A stretch of DNA of 64,000 nt from Gadus chalcogrammus. Lineage: Eukaryota > Chordata > Actinopteri > Gadiformes > Gadidae. Location: assembly GCF_026213295.1 (NCBI RefSeq), contig NC_079419.1, positions 21,145,180 to 21,209,179 on the forward strand, read 5' to 3'. The notes under the pieces were generated by a model, which was not told the DNA's origin, ran no database searches, and was given only the letters and a program-made list of their open reading frames with translations. A program made the position numbers and the translations under genes. Shown one piece after another: positions 1 to 10,600 of this stretch (position 1 is the stretch's first letter; each line of letters starts with the position of its first letter).

Positions 1-53
1 ATTCCAGGTATATTGGAAAAAATAAAAAAATTGTGACATAATTTAACTTTGCG

Positions 54-660
54 TTATTGTTGATAATGGCACACTAGATGAGAAGAAAATTTCAAACTGG
101 CACTCCATGTCACAAAGGTTGCCGACCCCTGCTCTAATGGAAGTCCCTTTTGGGAACTTTGAATGTTAGGTGAATGCATGGGTCGACCCTTAAGCATTTC
201 ATGCGGGGTTAGGTGCGTCGTTCTGTTAGCTTGCATGCGATAACTCATTAGTGTTAGTGGTAGTGAATCAATCCAATTCAATTTAGTGCTTGCACAAATG
301 TTGTTAATTTTTGTCTTGAGCGTCCCATTCACTCTTTCCACCATACCTTGTGGTTGAGGATGGGATAGTCTTTATTTGACATGCACATGTTGAATAACTT
401 GTTTGAGTGTTGGCATGACTTCTCTAGTCAGAAACTTGATTATTGTAGCCGCACTTTGGTCTTTTGATGGGACTGCTTCTGCCCATCTGCTGAACCTGTC
501 AATGACAACTTCATGTACAACATGTCAACATAGTCCCTGACCAAATGTCAAAACGGTCCTCCAGGTGTGGGAATGTGTCCCATTGGGGTAGTGAATGTTT
601 TTCTTACACTGTTTTTTTCAAATATTTCACGCTCATTTAGCTGGATGTCAATCATTGTTT
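54..660 (-). pseudogene. Endogenous-retrovirus-like integrase fragment
   Basis: Read on the minus strand, this is the core and later part of a retroviral-type integrase, the enzyme that joins reverse-transcribed DNA to the chromosome. The clearest part (54-344) has the motif [10 protein letters not shown], with the glutamate typical of the third catalytic acidic residue, followed by [20 protein letters not shown] and [13 protein letters not shown], as in vertebrate retroviral and ERV integrases. Upstream in other frames are GHIPTPGGPF and a DRFSRWAEAVPSKDQSA-like stretch near 450-510, which fits the core domain. At least two frame changes and one stop separate these blocks, so it is dead. No LTR, RNase H or reverse transcriptase is visible beside it, and the copy is cut at the left edge. 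An epsilonretrovirus-like fish ERV is my best guess. A gypsy-type integrase is the alternative. Confidence 0.7.
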
Positions 661-1517
661 GCAAGTATGGTGAAGAAAACCTTGTTTTCTAATTCTCCTC
701 AATACCTCCCCCCTTGCGCAATGGCCAAAACCATGCGCATTAAATGATAAGCAGATCTAAGAACGCCGTTCGTGCAACCAACGTCGAAACGTCTAACCTT
801 AACCATCAGTGAACTAAAACCAATCTTTTGGTAAGGGAAATCGAAACCAGTATGTCCAAAACCAAAGCCAAATATGGGTGGGTTTACCATCAGCCGCCTG
901 AAACCACGCTGTTCCAAAGTCATGCACTAAACCGAAAAACGTACATGCGTTAGTGGGCTCCTATACCACAAAGGTAAAATAAAATAAAACGACATGCCCC
1001 GTTCCAAGACCACCTCTGCTGCCAGAGTTGACATATCTGACTCCTGTTCCCCCTCCACCTTTCACCAGCCGGCTCCTCCTATGATGGTTGCAGTTCGTCA
1101 CTTCATGATCAAGTGAGCCAGTGCTCACAGTGACCCTACCAAGTAATCGTGACTGTGCCTGTTTCAGGTTGTCCCAGGCTTCAAGGTGGGATCTTACCCG
1201 TCGTTGGCTAACCAGCCTTCCATACTGGCTCGCTGCAGGATGCCGTGCCTGGGATACATTCAATCCCCACCCATATGGTAGTATAGATTGCAATGTGAAG
1301 GGATGGAGACAGAGTCTTCAGTCCCATTTGCCCATGCAGCCAAGTGTGTGCGTAATGGATACACGTCAGGGTGACTATAAAACAAAAGGTAATTTATCAG
1401 AGTTAAAATTATAAAAGTGTTGCAGCAGCAGTAGTGGCATTTGAAAGGTAAACCAACTACTTCCGAATCCAAATTGAGAACATAGCATGTAGGACCCCTT
1501 CCCAGCAGGGGGGAACG
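661..1517. other. Stretch without a recognised gene
   Basis: Short open frames occur on both strands here, but none shows a domain, repeat or splice pattern that I recognise. It lies between the integrase fragment and the Harbinger remnant. It may be decayed LTR-element sequence, but I see nothing that proves it. Confidence 0.4.
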
Positions 1518-1706
1518 TTGCTCTACAGCCCAGAAAAGACCTGCAATATTATTTTAGCATGTGGGGTTCTGCATAATATTGCGCTGGCAAATGGGGTGCC
1601 ATTTGCCGACCTGCAGCCAGATGACCCGATGCCCAGAGATCCCTGGCCACAGGCGCCACATGCTCGAGCTCTACGACGAAGGGAGGATTTAATTCGGCTC
1701 TTCTAA
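1518..1706 (+). pseudogene. HARBI1-like transposase, C-terminal fragment
   Basis: About 62 residues match the end of Harbinger transposases (DDE nucleases that cut and paste the element). The diagnostic piece is YSPEKTCNIILACGVLHNIA, which matches the conserved helix near the C-terminus of HARBI1-type proteins, followed by an acidic, proline-rich tail and a stop. The catalytic domain should lie upstream but is absent; sequence before 1518 is unrelated. It is too short to be functional. Confidence 0.72.
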
Positions 1707-1782
1707 TATTTAAAGGGTAAGCAACAAGTTTATTTTTTGGTTAAAAACAAGACAGAGATAGAAGTACAGCAAACCAATTTAT

Positions 1783-2678
1783 TTATGTAGCATCCTTCAA
1801 GTTCTCATTGATTAGTTTCAATGTTTCATTAATCGCTAACAGAGTTATTGATGTCCACCATTGACCTGCATATCTCTGTTTGTTTGTCCAGGACCTCTGC
1901 AGTCAAGACCGATGAGTGCAGACCAGCACTTCGGCCAGACACGCGTTCCGGCTGCTTCGGCGGCGGCGGCGGCCCTTCCGTTTCTTTTTCAACTGGGCTT
2001 GGCTCTGTTCCCATTTTGGATGAACCTGCTTGCATTTCATCTTTAAAAATAAAAAGCAATCATGAGATTATTTGTGCCATTACTTTGTAACACGGCAGCT
2101 GTAGATATATATTTTTTAAACAATTGCAAAGGCCTTTTTACCACTTCCATGACTGGTCTGGAGTGCATCGGTGTCTCCTCCGCCACTTATGCCCAAAATG
2201 GAGGGAGACCCGATGGGACCAGCCACTCGCTCCTCAAATGCCGTCTGTTCAAGGCTAGGGTCCACCCGGCCTCCTCCCGTTTCTTGCTTGGCCCGCTTCA
2301 CAGCCGCAACACGTTTTTTGGTGTTGAGCTTCATGTCGGACCATTTTTTCTTCACCTTATTCGGAATAAAATAACTTTAACACAATGCAAACAATAGCAT
2401 ATATGTGAAATGTTTTCAGCTGGATAACAGAAATGTTACATTTAATTTATTATTTAATTTATTTAATTAACAAACCTCTTCCGTAGCCCGATGAACATTG
2501 GAAACATTATTCACTGCAACATTATTTCCTTCCATATAGCATTCTTTTGCTTGCCTTTAATGCCAGCTTTTAGGCTACCAAACAAAACCAGACGGTTCGC
2601 ATCCACCAGTGACACGAGCGTCTCCATTTCGGTCTCGGAAAAATTCCTATTTTTTTTTACCGTTGGACGTTTCTCCAT
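1783..2678 (-). pseudogene. Harbinger Myb-like (NAIF1-like) accessory protein, three exons
   Basis: This encodes the DNA-binding partner that, in Harbinger elements, recruits the transposase to the transposon ends and the nucleus. Exon 1 (ATG at 2678 to 2476) reads ETEMETLVSLVDANR, the start of a Myb/SANT-like domain. Exon 2 (2355-2142) continues with VKKKWSDMKLNTKKRVAAVK. Exon 3 runs from about 2044 to the stop at 1783-1785. Introns have GT donors and AG acceptors (2475-2356 and roughly 2141-2045). Two lesions are visible: a one-base loss near 2513 that puts exon 1 out of frame, and a frame change near 1830 before the C-terminal helix INETLKLINENLKDAT. Overall organisation resembles NAIF1, a vertebrate gene derived from this family. 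Here it belongs to the transposon, because the transposase fragment lies directly beside it. Confidence 0.72.
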
Positions 2679-2903
2679 GTCGTAAAAGTTAGGGGCGAGA
2701 CTTCTGAAGACGTGCTTTTATATGGGCGTGTTACGTTAATTACGATCGATCTCAGCCCCCGTATTTATCAACACCAAGATCCTTCGTACGCTGGGATTGG
2801 TGTGATACGAAGGTTTCGTGAATCTCACGTGGGTCCTATCGTAAGATGAATCATGCATTCAGATTTGCGCTCATTTCTACGTTTGTTTGATAAATGAGGG
2901 CCA

Positions 2904-3780
2904 CTGTCCTTAACTAGGGAGATGTGAAAGAAAACAAAAATCACATTAAAACTTGCATTTTCAATATTGGGCGACTCACTTCTGTCTTAACCATTACGCA
3001 AAATCACAATTCCTTCATAATTCTACCCGATTGCCCTACACTATCGATTTAAATTGGACAACCTAATTTAACCTTTTATTCTACCTATTGCTTGCATTTA
3101 ATGTTTTCCACATTTTGATTCACTACTATGTACCCAACATGTCTCTCTATGTTGTCCTTATCTCGTTTTCCGTTGGTCAACATCGAATCGATACATTATT
3201 TCTATTTTCTAATTGACCATATTGTTTTATCTGAAGTATGCTTTCAGTATCCCCTTGTGTATTCCATCACTGAGTAGGAGAGGGTTCTCCCCTACCTCGG
3301 CGGCCCTCACACACACACGAGAACAGGCTCACACACACATCCTTTCATATTTGATTTTACCTATTTATTTTAAATGACATTTGTCATTGTGGATAACCTG
3401 AATTAGAAATTTGGATAACGTTTTATCGTACTTATTTGGTCTAATTTTAAGTATTGCAGATTGTTTTTTCTAAATTAAACTATTAATAAAATGTCTATTA
3501 CTATCGTAATCGCTAAGGAAATATTTTATTTGTGTTGTTATCTTGGCACCTAGACCTCGTCAGGTCCAAACACCAAAACAACATCCACCTATCCACCGCG
3601 CTCCCGCAGAGTCCATGGGTTGGGTCAGCTCCTCTTTTGATGAGTGCAACTGTGTTTACCCTCGCGCCATTAAACCCCTTGACTCCTGTGGAGTTTGGTG
3701 TGCAGACACTTTTAATGCTAATTGTTTACGTTATGGAGTCTAGATAATTATTCCTAAATCCTGTGATCACCATGTAACTT
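2904..3780. other. AT-rich stretch without a recognised gene
   Basis: No domain was recognised. A short CA-rich tract lies near 3309-3338. A cysteine-containing open frame at 3543-3743 (VSSSFDECNCVYPRAIK) could be an old envelope or host fragment, but I cannot assign it. Confidence 0.4.
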
Positions 3781-3872
3781 GCTCAGGGACACATCAACAG
3801 TCAGCTAAGAGAAGATGGGGATCGAACTAGCAAGACAACTTCTCTACCTCCTGAGCTAAACCGACCGCTGAT
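3781..3872 (-). mobile_element. tRNA-headed SINE fragment
   Basis: On the minus strand the sequence has a box A-like TTTAGCTCAGGAGGTAGAG and a box B-like GTTCGATCCCC about 35 bases later, the internal RNA polymerase III promoter of tRNA-derived SINEs. Downstream, GTGTCCCTGAGCAAG resembles the conserved central motif of fish V-SINE/HAmo-type elements. No 3' tail or duplication could be recognised. A decayed tRNA pseudogene is the alternative. Confidence 0.62.
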
Positions 3873-4159
3873 TTATTACCTCTGGGTCGGTCCGCATCCG
3901 CCCTTTTTGCTTTCTTTACATTCCTCTCCCTTCTCCACCTTCTTGTCCAACCCGTTGTCTCACCAGTGCTCTGTGTACCAAGATGTAATGATCGATACCA
4001 CATAGCGCTTCGGCACGATGGAGAGTCTCCAAGAACCACAGAATCACCAATCCCAGTGGTGGTTCTAAGTTTTTTCTAAAACAGTGGACAACAGGTTACA
4101 TTCAGGTACCAATTACATCCAAGCATTTCAAAAATAGTACATCCAAGCGCACAAATAAT

Positions 4160-4247
4160 CTCTCTCTCAGTCAGTCAGTCAGTCAGTCAGTCAGTCAGTC
4201 AGTCAGTCAGTCAGTCAGTCAGTCAGTCAGTCAGTCAGTCAGTCAGT

Positions 4248-4326
<79 letters not shown>
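4160..4326. repeat. Compound microsatellite (CAGT)n then (CT)n
   Basis: A short TC run leads into about 20 uninterrupted copies of the tetranucleotide CAGT (to about 4250), followed by about 38 copies of CT (to 4326). It is a simple-sequence repeat with no coding content and is probably length-polymorphic. Confidence 0.95.
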
Positions 4327-4329
<3 letters not shown>

Positions 4330-4810
4330 GAGGGACACTAGCGACAGAGCAATTGCCCCAATTTTTTTCCAGATTGTTGGGCCCGAGTGCACTAGACACT
4401 GGTTGTGTTATGAACATTACTATTAGAGAACCAGGATGGTTAAAATAGACACGGGGATTAACTACTAAAATAATAAGTTAAATTAATAAAAAATGTGAAT
4501 GGTTTACCCGTGCACAAGGAGGGAGTTAGGAGCCCAACTACTATAATTCAATTAAAATACATTCTTTGAAAATGTTGAATCTAATTGGGTATATTTCTGC
4601 ACTAATCAGCTACTGCATACAAACAAACAGAATAACACTGCATGACATGTTCACGGGTCAACTATTGCCTCCGTTGGAGCAATTGCAATAGATACAACAT
4701 CTCACCACCAATATGCATGCATGATCTTGTATTCAATAATTAGAACTATTTATTGTTGCCATGGAGCCGCAGCGAGTGGCAGCCCGATACAGCAGCTCCC
4801 GACCCCCTTT
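4327..4810. other. Intergenic AT-rich sequence
   Basis: Nothing recognisable lies between the microsatellite and the start of LINE reverse-transcriptase homology. Confidence 0.4.
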
Positions 4811-5948
4811 TCCATTTTCTGAGCCCTGAGGGGGTCCCACAGGGCTCAGTCTTCGGCCCCCTTCTTTTCATCTGCTACCTCTTCCCCCTTGGTCACATCA
4901 TCCGCAAACTCAACCTGGAATTCCACTGCTACGCTGATGACACCCAGATCTACATCACCACCAAACCCACCCAAAATCCTCCCCTTACCCAACTCGAAAC
5001 CTGCATCTCTACAATAAAAACATGGCTGACCCACAACTCACTCAAACTAAATAGTGACAAAACAGAGCTCCTCCCCATATGCACCAAATCCACTCTCAAA
5101 AAACTTGACCTATCTCACTCACCATCGACACCTCGGCCATCACTCCCTCCCCCCTGGCCCGCAATCTTGGTGTTATCCTGGACCAAACCCTCTCCTTTGG
5201 TCCCCAAGTCAGCTCCATTGTCAAGACCTCCTACTCCACCTCCGCCGCATCGCCAAAATCAGACACTGCCTGTCCCCCCCTGCTGCTGAATCCCTTATCC
5301 ACGCCATCAACTCGTCCTGTCTAGACTATTGTAACTCCCTCCTCACTGGCATCACCTCTCATTCCCTCCATAGACTCCAAATGGTCCAAAACTGTCCTAC
5401 GCGCCTTGTCACTCACATCGGTCTCGTGACCACATCACTCCCGTTCTCTTCACTCTCCACTGGCTCCCCATCAAACAATGTATCTATTTCAAAATCCTCC
5501 TCCTGACTTTCAAAGCTCTCCACCACCTGGCCCCCCCTACCTGTCTGACCTCCTCATCCCCCATCCCGGACCCTCTGATCTTCCTCCACTTCTCTCTGAC
5601 CGTCCGACCATCCAAATTTAAAACCTTCGGTGACAGAGCCTTCTCAAGGACAGCACCCCGACTTTGGAACTCTCTCCCCCAACCTGTCCGTGACTCTCCC
5701 TCGCGTCCCATATTCAAATCCCGTTTAAAATCCTACCTCTTTTCCCAAGCCTATGACCTCCCCATGACCACCCTTATCCCTATCTATTATCACACTCCAC
5801 CTTGCTTCTGTTCTCTGTTATGCTGTCTTCCGCTTGTCCCCCCTGATTGTCATCACCCTCTTCGTGTTTATGTCTCTGTCAATATATATGCGTCTTTGGG
5901 TCACTGAAAAGAGCTACAGAAAATTAATGAATAATTATTATTATTATT
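4811..5948 (+). mobile_element. 5'-truncated L2/CR1-type LINE, 3' end with (ATT)n tail
   Basis: Reverse-transcriptase homology begins with GVPQGSVFGPLLF near 4830, followed by the catalytic box FHCYADDTQIYI near 4921-4956. In a second frame the C-terminal region follows (LDYCNSLLTGITSHSLHRLQ near 5320, then HWLPI). Frame changes near 5130 and after 5480 plus several stops make it a pseudogene. The 3' UTR carries TTTGGGTCACTGAAAAGAGC, and the copy ends in ATTATTATTATT at about 5936-5948, the short-tandem 3' tail characteristic of L2-type LINEs. The 5' portion, including the endonuclease, is missing, as expected for incomplete reverse transcription. Confidence 0.8.
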
Positions 5949-6420
5949 GGGTCCAAGCACTGTTCATCTCCCGCCTCGACTACTGCAACTCGCTCCTGGC
6001 TGGACTCCCTGCCTCCACGATCAAACCTTCACAGCATTTTCAGAAAACTGCAGCACACCTTGTGTTCAACCTCCTGAAGGTTTTCAATGTCACCCCCCTC
6101 TTGAGTGATCCCAACGAAAACTGCCCCTGCCTACCTCCAAGCATTAGTTAGACCCGACACTCCAGCTCGAGCACTCTGCTCAACTACCTCAGCTGGATGC
6201 CTTGTAGTGTAATCACTGAATAAGCAAAGGTTGCACAAGAAATACACAATTTTTCTCTTTTTTGGAACCACAATGGTGGAACGAGCTCCCTGCCGAAGTC
6301 AGGACCGCAGAGTCGTTCACCAGCTTCCGCTGGAGACTCACTTGTTCAGAGTTCACCTGGACCTGTAAACCTGCATAGCCACCCTCCTTACCCTCCGCTG
6401 CCTCCCCTCCCTTACTTTGG
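5949..6420 (+). mobile_element. Second L2/CR1-type LINE 3' fragment
   Basis: Immediately after the previous tail, the frame reads ALFISRLDYCNSLLAGLPAS, the conserved C-terminal region of LINE reverse transcriptase. Near 6275-6340 it continues with WNELPAEVRTAESFTSF-type sequence, which normally sits close to the end of ORF2. The part in between is shortened and shifted in frame. It is a different copy from the upstream LINE, because the C-terminal region occurs twice. Its 3' limit is unclear and may extend to about 6520. Confidence 0.7.
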
Positions 6421-6946
6421 CATATCTTACCCTAGCTGTCTTTGTTGTAAATGGAGAATGGGTTAACCTAGTGTTTGTAGCGCTTGGCACTTTCTATGAA
6501 CATGCCTGCTGTACCAACAGCATACAATGTGGGAAAGCAATGCATCATGATTTCCCAGATGATGCATTGTTACCTCTGTGCATTGTTACCTCTCGTAACC
6601 TGTGCTCTCTCTCCGAAGGTCGACCGAAATCAGTTCATAAATGTAAGTACAACTCACGAGTATATCAGTTAAATCAACTTATAAATGTAAGTAATCTTGA
6701 TTGCAGTTTATATTCAATCAGTTCATAAATGTAAGTACAACTCACTAGTTATGTAGTTGCATCAACAGAGTATTGAATTTATGTAGTATTGACTCGAGGT
6801 TAAGTTATGTGACCTAACGGTTTCAAGTAATATGGACTGAAGATGGAGTTCAAATAGCAATATCTATTCAAGTTAACTTATTGTCTTAGTTGTCTTGACA
6901 CACAATTTCAAGGCAGCAATTGTTGTAATACAGTTTATGTGACTTT
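6421..6946. other. Probable LINE 3' UTR and spacer before hAT-1
   Basis: There is no coding signal. Three imperfect copies of a motif around TCATAAATGTAAGTA occur at 6635-6740. The last six bases (GACTTT, 6941-6946) form the left copy of the putative duplication flanking hAT-1. Confidence 0.45.
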
Positions 6947-7467
6947 CAGAGCTGCCAACTTTTCAAAAAACCTTGGAGTGAGATTTTGTCGGGGGTACCC
7001 CTGACAACGCAGGCTCAGATTTGAGAGAATTTTATTTAATTGGATGTTGAACCCATGTTGTACCCTGCATTTTGGTGGTTTGTGGGTAGGCCCCAAGCCA
7101 TTGATAGGGGCGGCTCACTGGAGATGGGCAATATTGGCTACATTATGTGAAGCAAAGACATAGCTGAAGGCCCATCCCCAGGACATTTTGGATCAAGTAG
7201 ATGTGATTTCCTTCATTATAGTGGATTTTTGGGTGGTCTGCTAAAGATGTGCAATACCTGAACTTATTCTGATTCATGTTTGGCATCAGGACTTGTAGGG
7301 CCTAGTCTGGAGTTGGACATTAAACCAGAAAACTATTGTTGTGCCTAAATGACTGCCTATGTGTCACAATATAGCCTTATTCATAGACCAGTGTAAGATT
7401 TGACCTAGGTAGGTTGATTGATATTTCGACCACAACAATGGTATTAAACAAATTCTAAACTGAAACG

Positions 7468-10400
7468 GAGGGCTCGATGGCGAGCGCCTGGTGGCCGGGT
7501 TTGCCACGGAGCCCGGTCGGGCACAGCCCGAACAAACTACGTGGCACCCCCCCTCTCTTCATCCCATGGGCCCACCACCTGTGGGAAGACCCGTTGGGGT
7601 CGGGTGCGCAGCCACATGGGTGGCAGCGAAGGTCAGGGGTCTCGACGGACCAGACCCGGGCGGCAGAAGCTGGCTCTGGGGACGTGGAACGTCACCTCGC
7701 TGTGGGGAAAGGAACCGGAGCTTGTGAGTGAGGTGGAGCGCTATCAGTTAGATCTGGTGGGGCTTACCTCCACGCACAGTCTCAGCTCTGGTACCGTACT
7801 CCTGGATAAGGGTTGGACTCTATTCTTCTCCGGAGTTGCCGAGGGCGTGAGGCGCCGGGCGGGTGTGGGGATACTCATAAATCCCCGGCTGAGCGCCGCG
7901 GTGTTGGAGTTTACCCCGGTAGACGAGAGGGTCGCCTCCCTGCGCCTAAGGGTTGTAGGGGGGAAAACTCTGACTGTTGTTTGTGCGTATGCACCAAACA
8001 GCAGCTCAGAGTACTCGGCCTTCTTGGAGACCCTGAATGGAGTCCAGTATGGGGCTCCAGTAGGGGACTCCGTAGTTCTGCTGGGAGACTTCAACGCCCA
8101 CGTGTGCAACGATGGAGACACCTGGAGAGGCGTGGTGGGGAGGAACGGCCTCCCTGATCTAAACCCGAGCGGTCGTTTGTTATTGGACTTCTGTGCTAGT
8201 CATGGATTATCCATAACAAACACCATGTTCGAACATAGGGGTGCTCATAAATGTACCTGGTACCAGAGTACCCTAGGCCGAAGATCGATGATCGATTTCG
8301 TGATCGTGTCATCTGATCTGAGGCCGCATGTTTTGGACACTCGGGTAAAGAGAGGGGCGGAACTGTCAACCGACCACCATCTGGTTGTGAGTTGGATCAG
8401 GGAATGGGGGAAATTTCCGGATAGACCTGGTAAGCCCAAACGAGTAGTGCGGGTGAACTGGGAACGTCTGGAGGAGGCCCCCGTCCTAGGTATCTTCAAC
8501 TCACACCTCCGGCGGAGCTTTTCTGGCATTCCTGTGGAGGTTGGGGGCATTGAGCCGGAGTGGGCGGTGTTCAAAGCCTCCATTGCTGAAGCTGCGGTGG
8601 TTAGCTGTGTCCTCAGGATCTTAGGCTCCTCAAGGGGCGGTAACCCTCGGACACCGTGGTGGACACCGGTGGTCAGGGAAGCCGTCCGACTGAAGAAGGA
8701 GGCCTTCCGGGATATGATATCCTGGGGGACTCCTGACTCGGTTGCAGGGTACCGACAGGCTCGAAGGGCTGCAGCGGCTGCCGTGTCGGAGGCTAAGCAG
8801 CGGGTGTGGGAGAAGTTCGGAGAGGCCATGGAGAAGGACTTTCGGTCGGCACCAAAGTGTTTCTGGAAGACTATCCGGCACCTCAGGAGGGGGAAACGGG
8901 GAACCATCCAAGCTGTGTACAGTAAGGATGGGACTCTGTTGACCTCAACTGAGGAGGTCGTCGGACGTTGGAAGGAACACTTTGAGGAACTCCTGAATCC
9001 GAATAACACGCCCTCTATGTTGGAGGCAGAGCTCGAGGTTGATGGTGTTTCGTCGTCAATTTCCCTGGTGGAGGTCACTGAGGTAGTCAAACATCTCCGC
9101 AGTGGCAAAGCCCCAGGGATTGATGAGATCCAGCCAGAAATGCTAAAGGCTCTGGGTGTTGAGGGGCTGTCATGGTTGACACGCCTATTCAACATCGCGT
9201 GGGAGTCGGGTACAGTGCCAAAGGAGTGGCAAACCGGGGTGGTGGTTCCCCTGTTCAAAAAGGGGGACCAGAGAGTGTGTGCCAATTACCGGGGTATCAC
9301 ACTTCTCAGCCTCCCTGGTAAAGTCTACTCCAAGGTGCTGGAAAGGAGGGTTCGGCCGATCGTCGAACCTCAGATTGAAGAGGAACAATGCGGTTTTCGC
9401 CCCGGACGTGGAACTACGGACCAGCTCTTCACTCTCGCAAGGATCCTGGAGGGGGCCTGGGAGTATGCCCATCCGGTCTACATGTGTTTTGTGGATCTGG
9501 AGAAGGCGTATGACCGGGTCCCCCGGGAGAAACTGTGGGAGGTGCTGCGGGAGTATGGGGTAAGGGGGTCTATCCTCAGGGCCATCCAATCTTTGTACTC
9601 CCAAAGCGAGAGCTGTGTTCGTGTTCTCGGCAGCCAGTCAGTTTCGTTCTCAGTGGGTGCTGGTCTCCGCCAGGGCTGCGCCTTGTCACCAATCCTGTTT
9701 GTGATATACATGGACAGGATATCGAGGCGTAGTCGTGGTGGGGAGGGGTTGCAGTTCGGTGGTCTGAGGATCTCGTCACTGCTTTTTGCAGATGATGTGG
9801 TCCTCATTGGATCATCGGCCTGTGACCTTCAGCACTCACTGGATCGGCTGGCGGCCGAGTGTGAAGCGGCTGGGATGAGGATCAGCACTGCTAAATCTGA
9901 GGCCATGACTCTTAGCAGGAAACCGGTGGATTGCTTACTCCGGGTAGGAAATGAGTCCTTAGCCCAAATGAAGGAGTTCAAGTACCTCGGGGTCTTGTTC
10001 GCGAGTGAGGGTACTATGGAGCGTGAGATTGGCCGGAGAATCGGAGCAGCGGGGGCGGTATTGCGTTCGCTTTACCGCACCGTTGTAACGAAAAGAGAGC
10101 TGAGCCGCAAGGCAAAGCTCTCGATCTACCGGTCGATCTTCGTTCCTATCCTCACCTATGGTCATGAGGGCTGGGTGATGACCGAAAGGACGAGATCGCG
10201 GGTACAAGCGGCCGAGATGAGTTTTCTCAGAAGGGTGGCTGGCGTCTCCCTTAGGGATAGGGTGAGAAGCTCAGCCCTCCGTGAGGAACTCGGATTAGAG
10301 CCGCTGCTCCTTTACTTAGAAAGGAGTCAGCTGAGGTGGTTCGGGCATCTGGTAAGGATGCCCACTGGGCGCCTTCCTTAGGAGGTGTTTCAGGCACGTC

Positions 10401-10600
10401 CAGTGGGGAGGAGACCTCGGGGAAGACCCAGGACTAGGTGGAGAGATTATATCTCAACACTGGCCTGGGAACGCCTCGGGATCCCCCCGTCAGAGCTGGT
10501 CAATGTGGCCCGGGAAAGGGAAGTCTGGGGCCCCCTGCTTGAGCTCCTCCCCCCGCGACCCGACCCCGGATAAGCGGATGACGATGAGGATGAGGATGAG
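7468..10600 (+). mobile_element. Nearly full-length Rex3/RTE-like LINE
   Basis: A single long open frame with endonuclease and reverse transcriptase is followed by a 3' UTR of under 30 bp that ends in GATGAGGATGAGGATGAG. A very short 3' UTR with a GATG-like tail is a hallmark of fish Rex3 and the RTE clade. The GC-rich leader (7468-7615) and the 3.1-kb length indicate a nearly complete copy. It lies inside hAT-1, opposite to the transposase gene, about 150 bp beyond the last recognisable transposase exon, so it is younger than hAT-1. No clear target-site duplication was identified by eye. An I/Nimb-like clade is the alternative assignment. Confidence 0.75.
7616..10573 (+). pseudogene. LINE ORF: AP endonuclease plus reverse transcriptase with one internal stop
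   Basis: The product would nick target DNA and reverse transcribe the LINE RNA at the nick. The first in-frame ATG is at 7616; the frame is open upstream to about 7541. The endonuclease domain has [32 protein letters not shown] and STDHHLVV. The reverse transcriptase has [41 protein letters not shown] and the catalytic [11 protein letters not shown]. The C-terminus has RRPRGRPRTRWRDYI and ends LLPPRPDPG. A single TAG at 10379-10381 interrupts the otherwise continuous frame about 64 codons before the natural end, within the sequence GRLP-stop-EVFQARP. No other lesion was seen in nearly 1000 codons, so the copy is young. Whether loss of the last 64 residues inactivates it cannot be judged here. 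Confidence 0.85.

Larger units (their letters stand above)
1518..2903. mobile_element. PIF/Harbinger transposon remnant (Harbinger-0)
   Basis: A transposase tail on the plus strand (to 1706) faces a Myb-like accessory gene on the minus strand (stop at 1783), 77 bp apart. This convergent two-gene layout is usual for vertebrate Harbinger elements. The right end is probably near 2903: the sequence TTTGATAAATGAGGGCC at about 2886-2903 is partly mirrored by CCCCGTATTTATCAAC near 2757-2772, which suggests terminal or subterminal inverted repeats. The left part, with most of the transposase and the left terminus, is missing. The left limit given is simply where transposase homology begins. Confidence 0.7.

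Noticed and set aside
1121..1414. 97-codon plus-strand frame as a coding gene
   Set aside because: No conserved motif, splice context or family resemblance could be seen; left unannotated.
1783..2678. Host NAIF1-like gene
   Set aside because: It sits convergent to a Harbinger transposase tail with frame lesions, so it is the transposon's accessory gene.
5054..5506. Proline- and serine-rich 150-codon frame
   Set aside because: It is the LINE reverse-transcriptase region read partly in a wrong frame after an indel.
8245..9285. 346-codon minus-strand open frame
   Set aside because: It is an antisense shadow of the GC-rich LINE ORF at 7616-10573.
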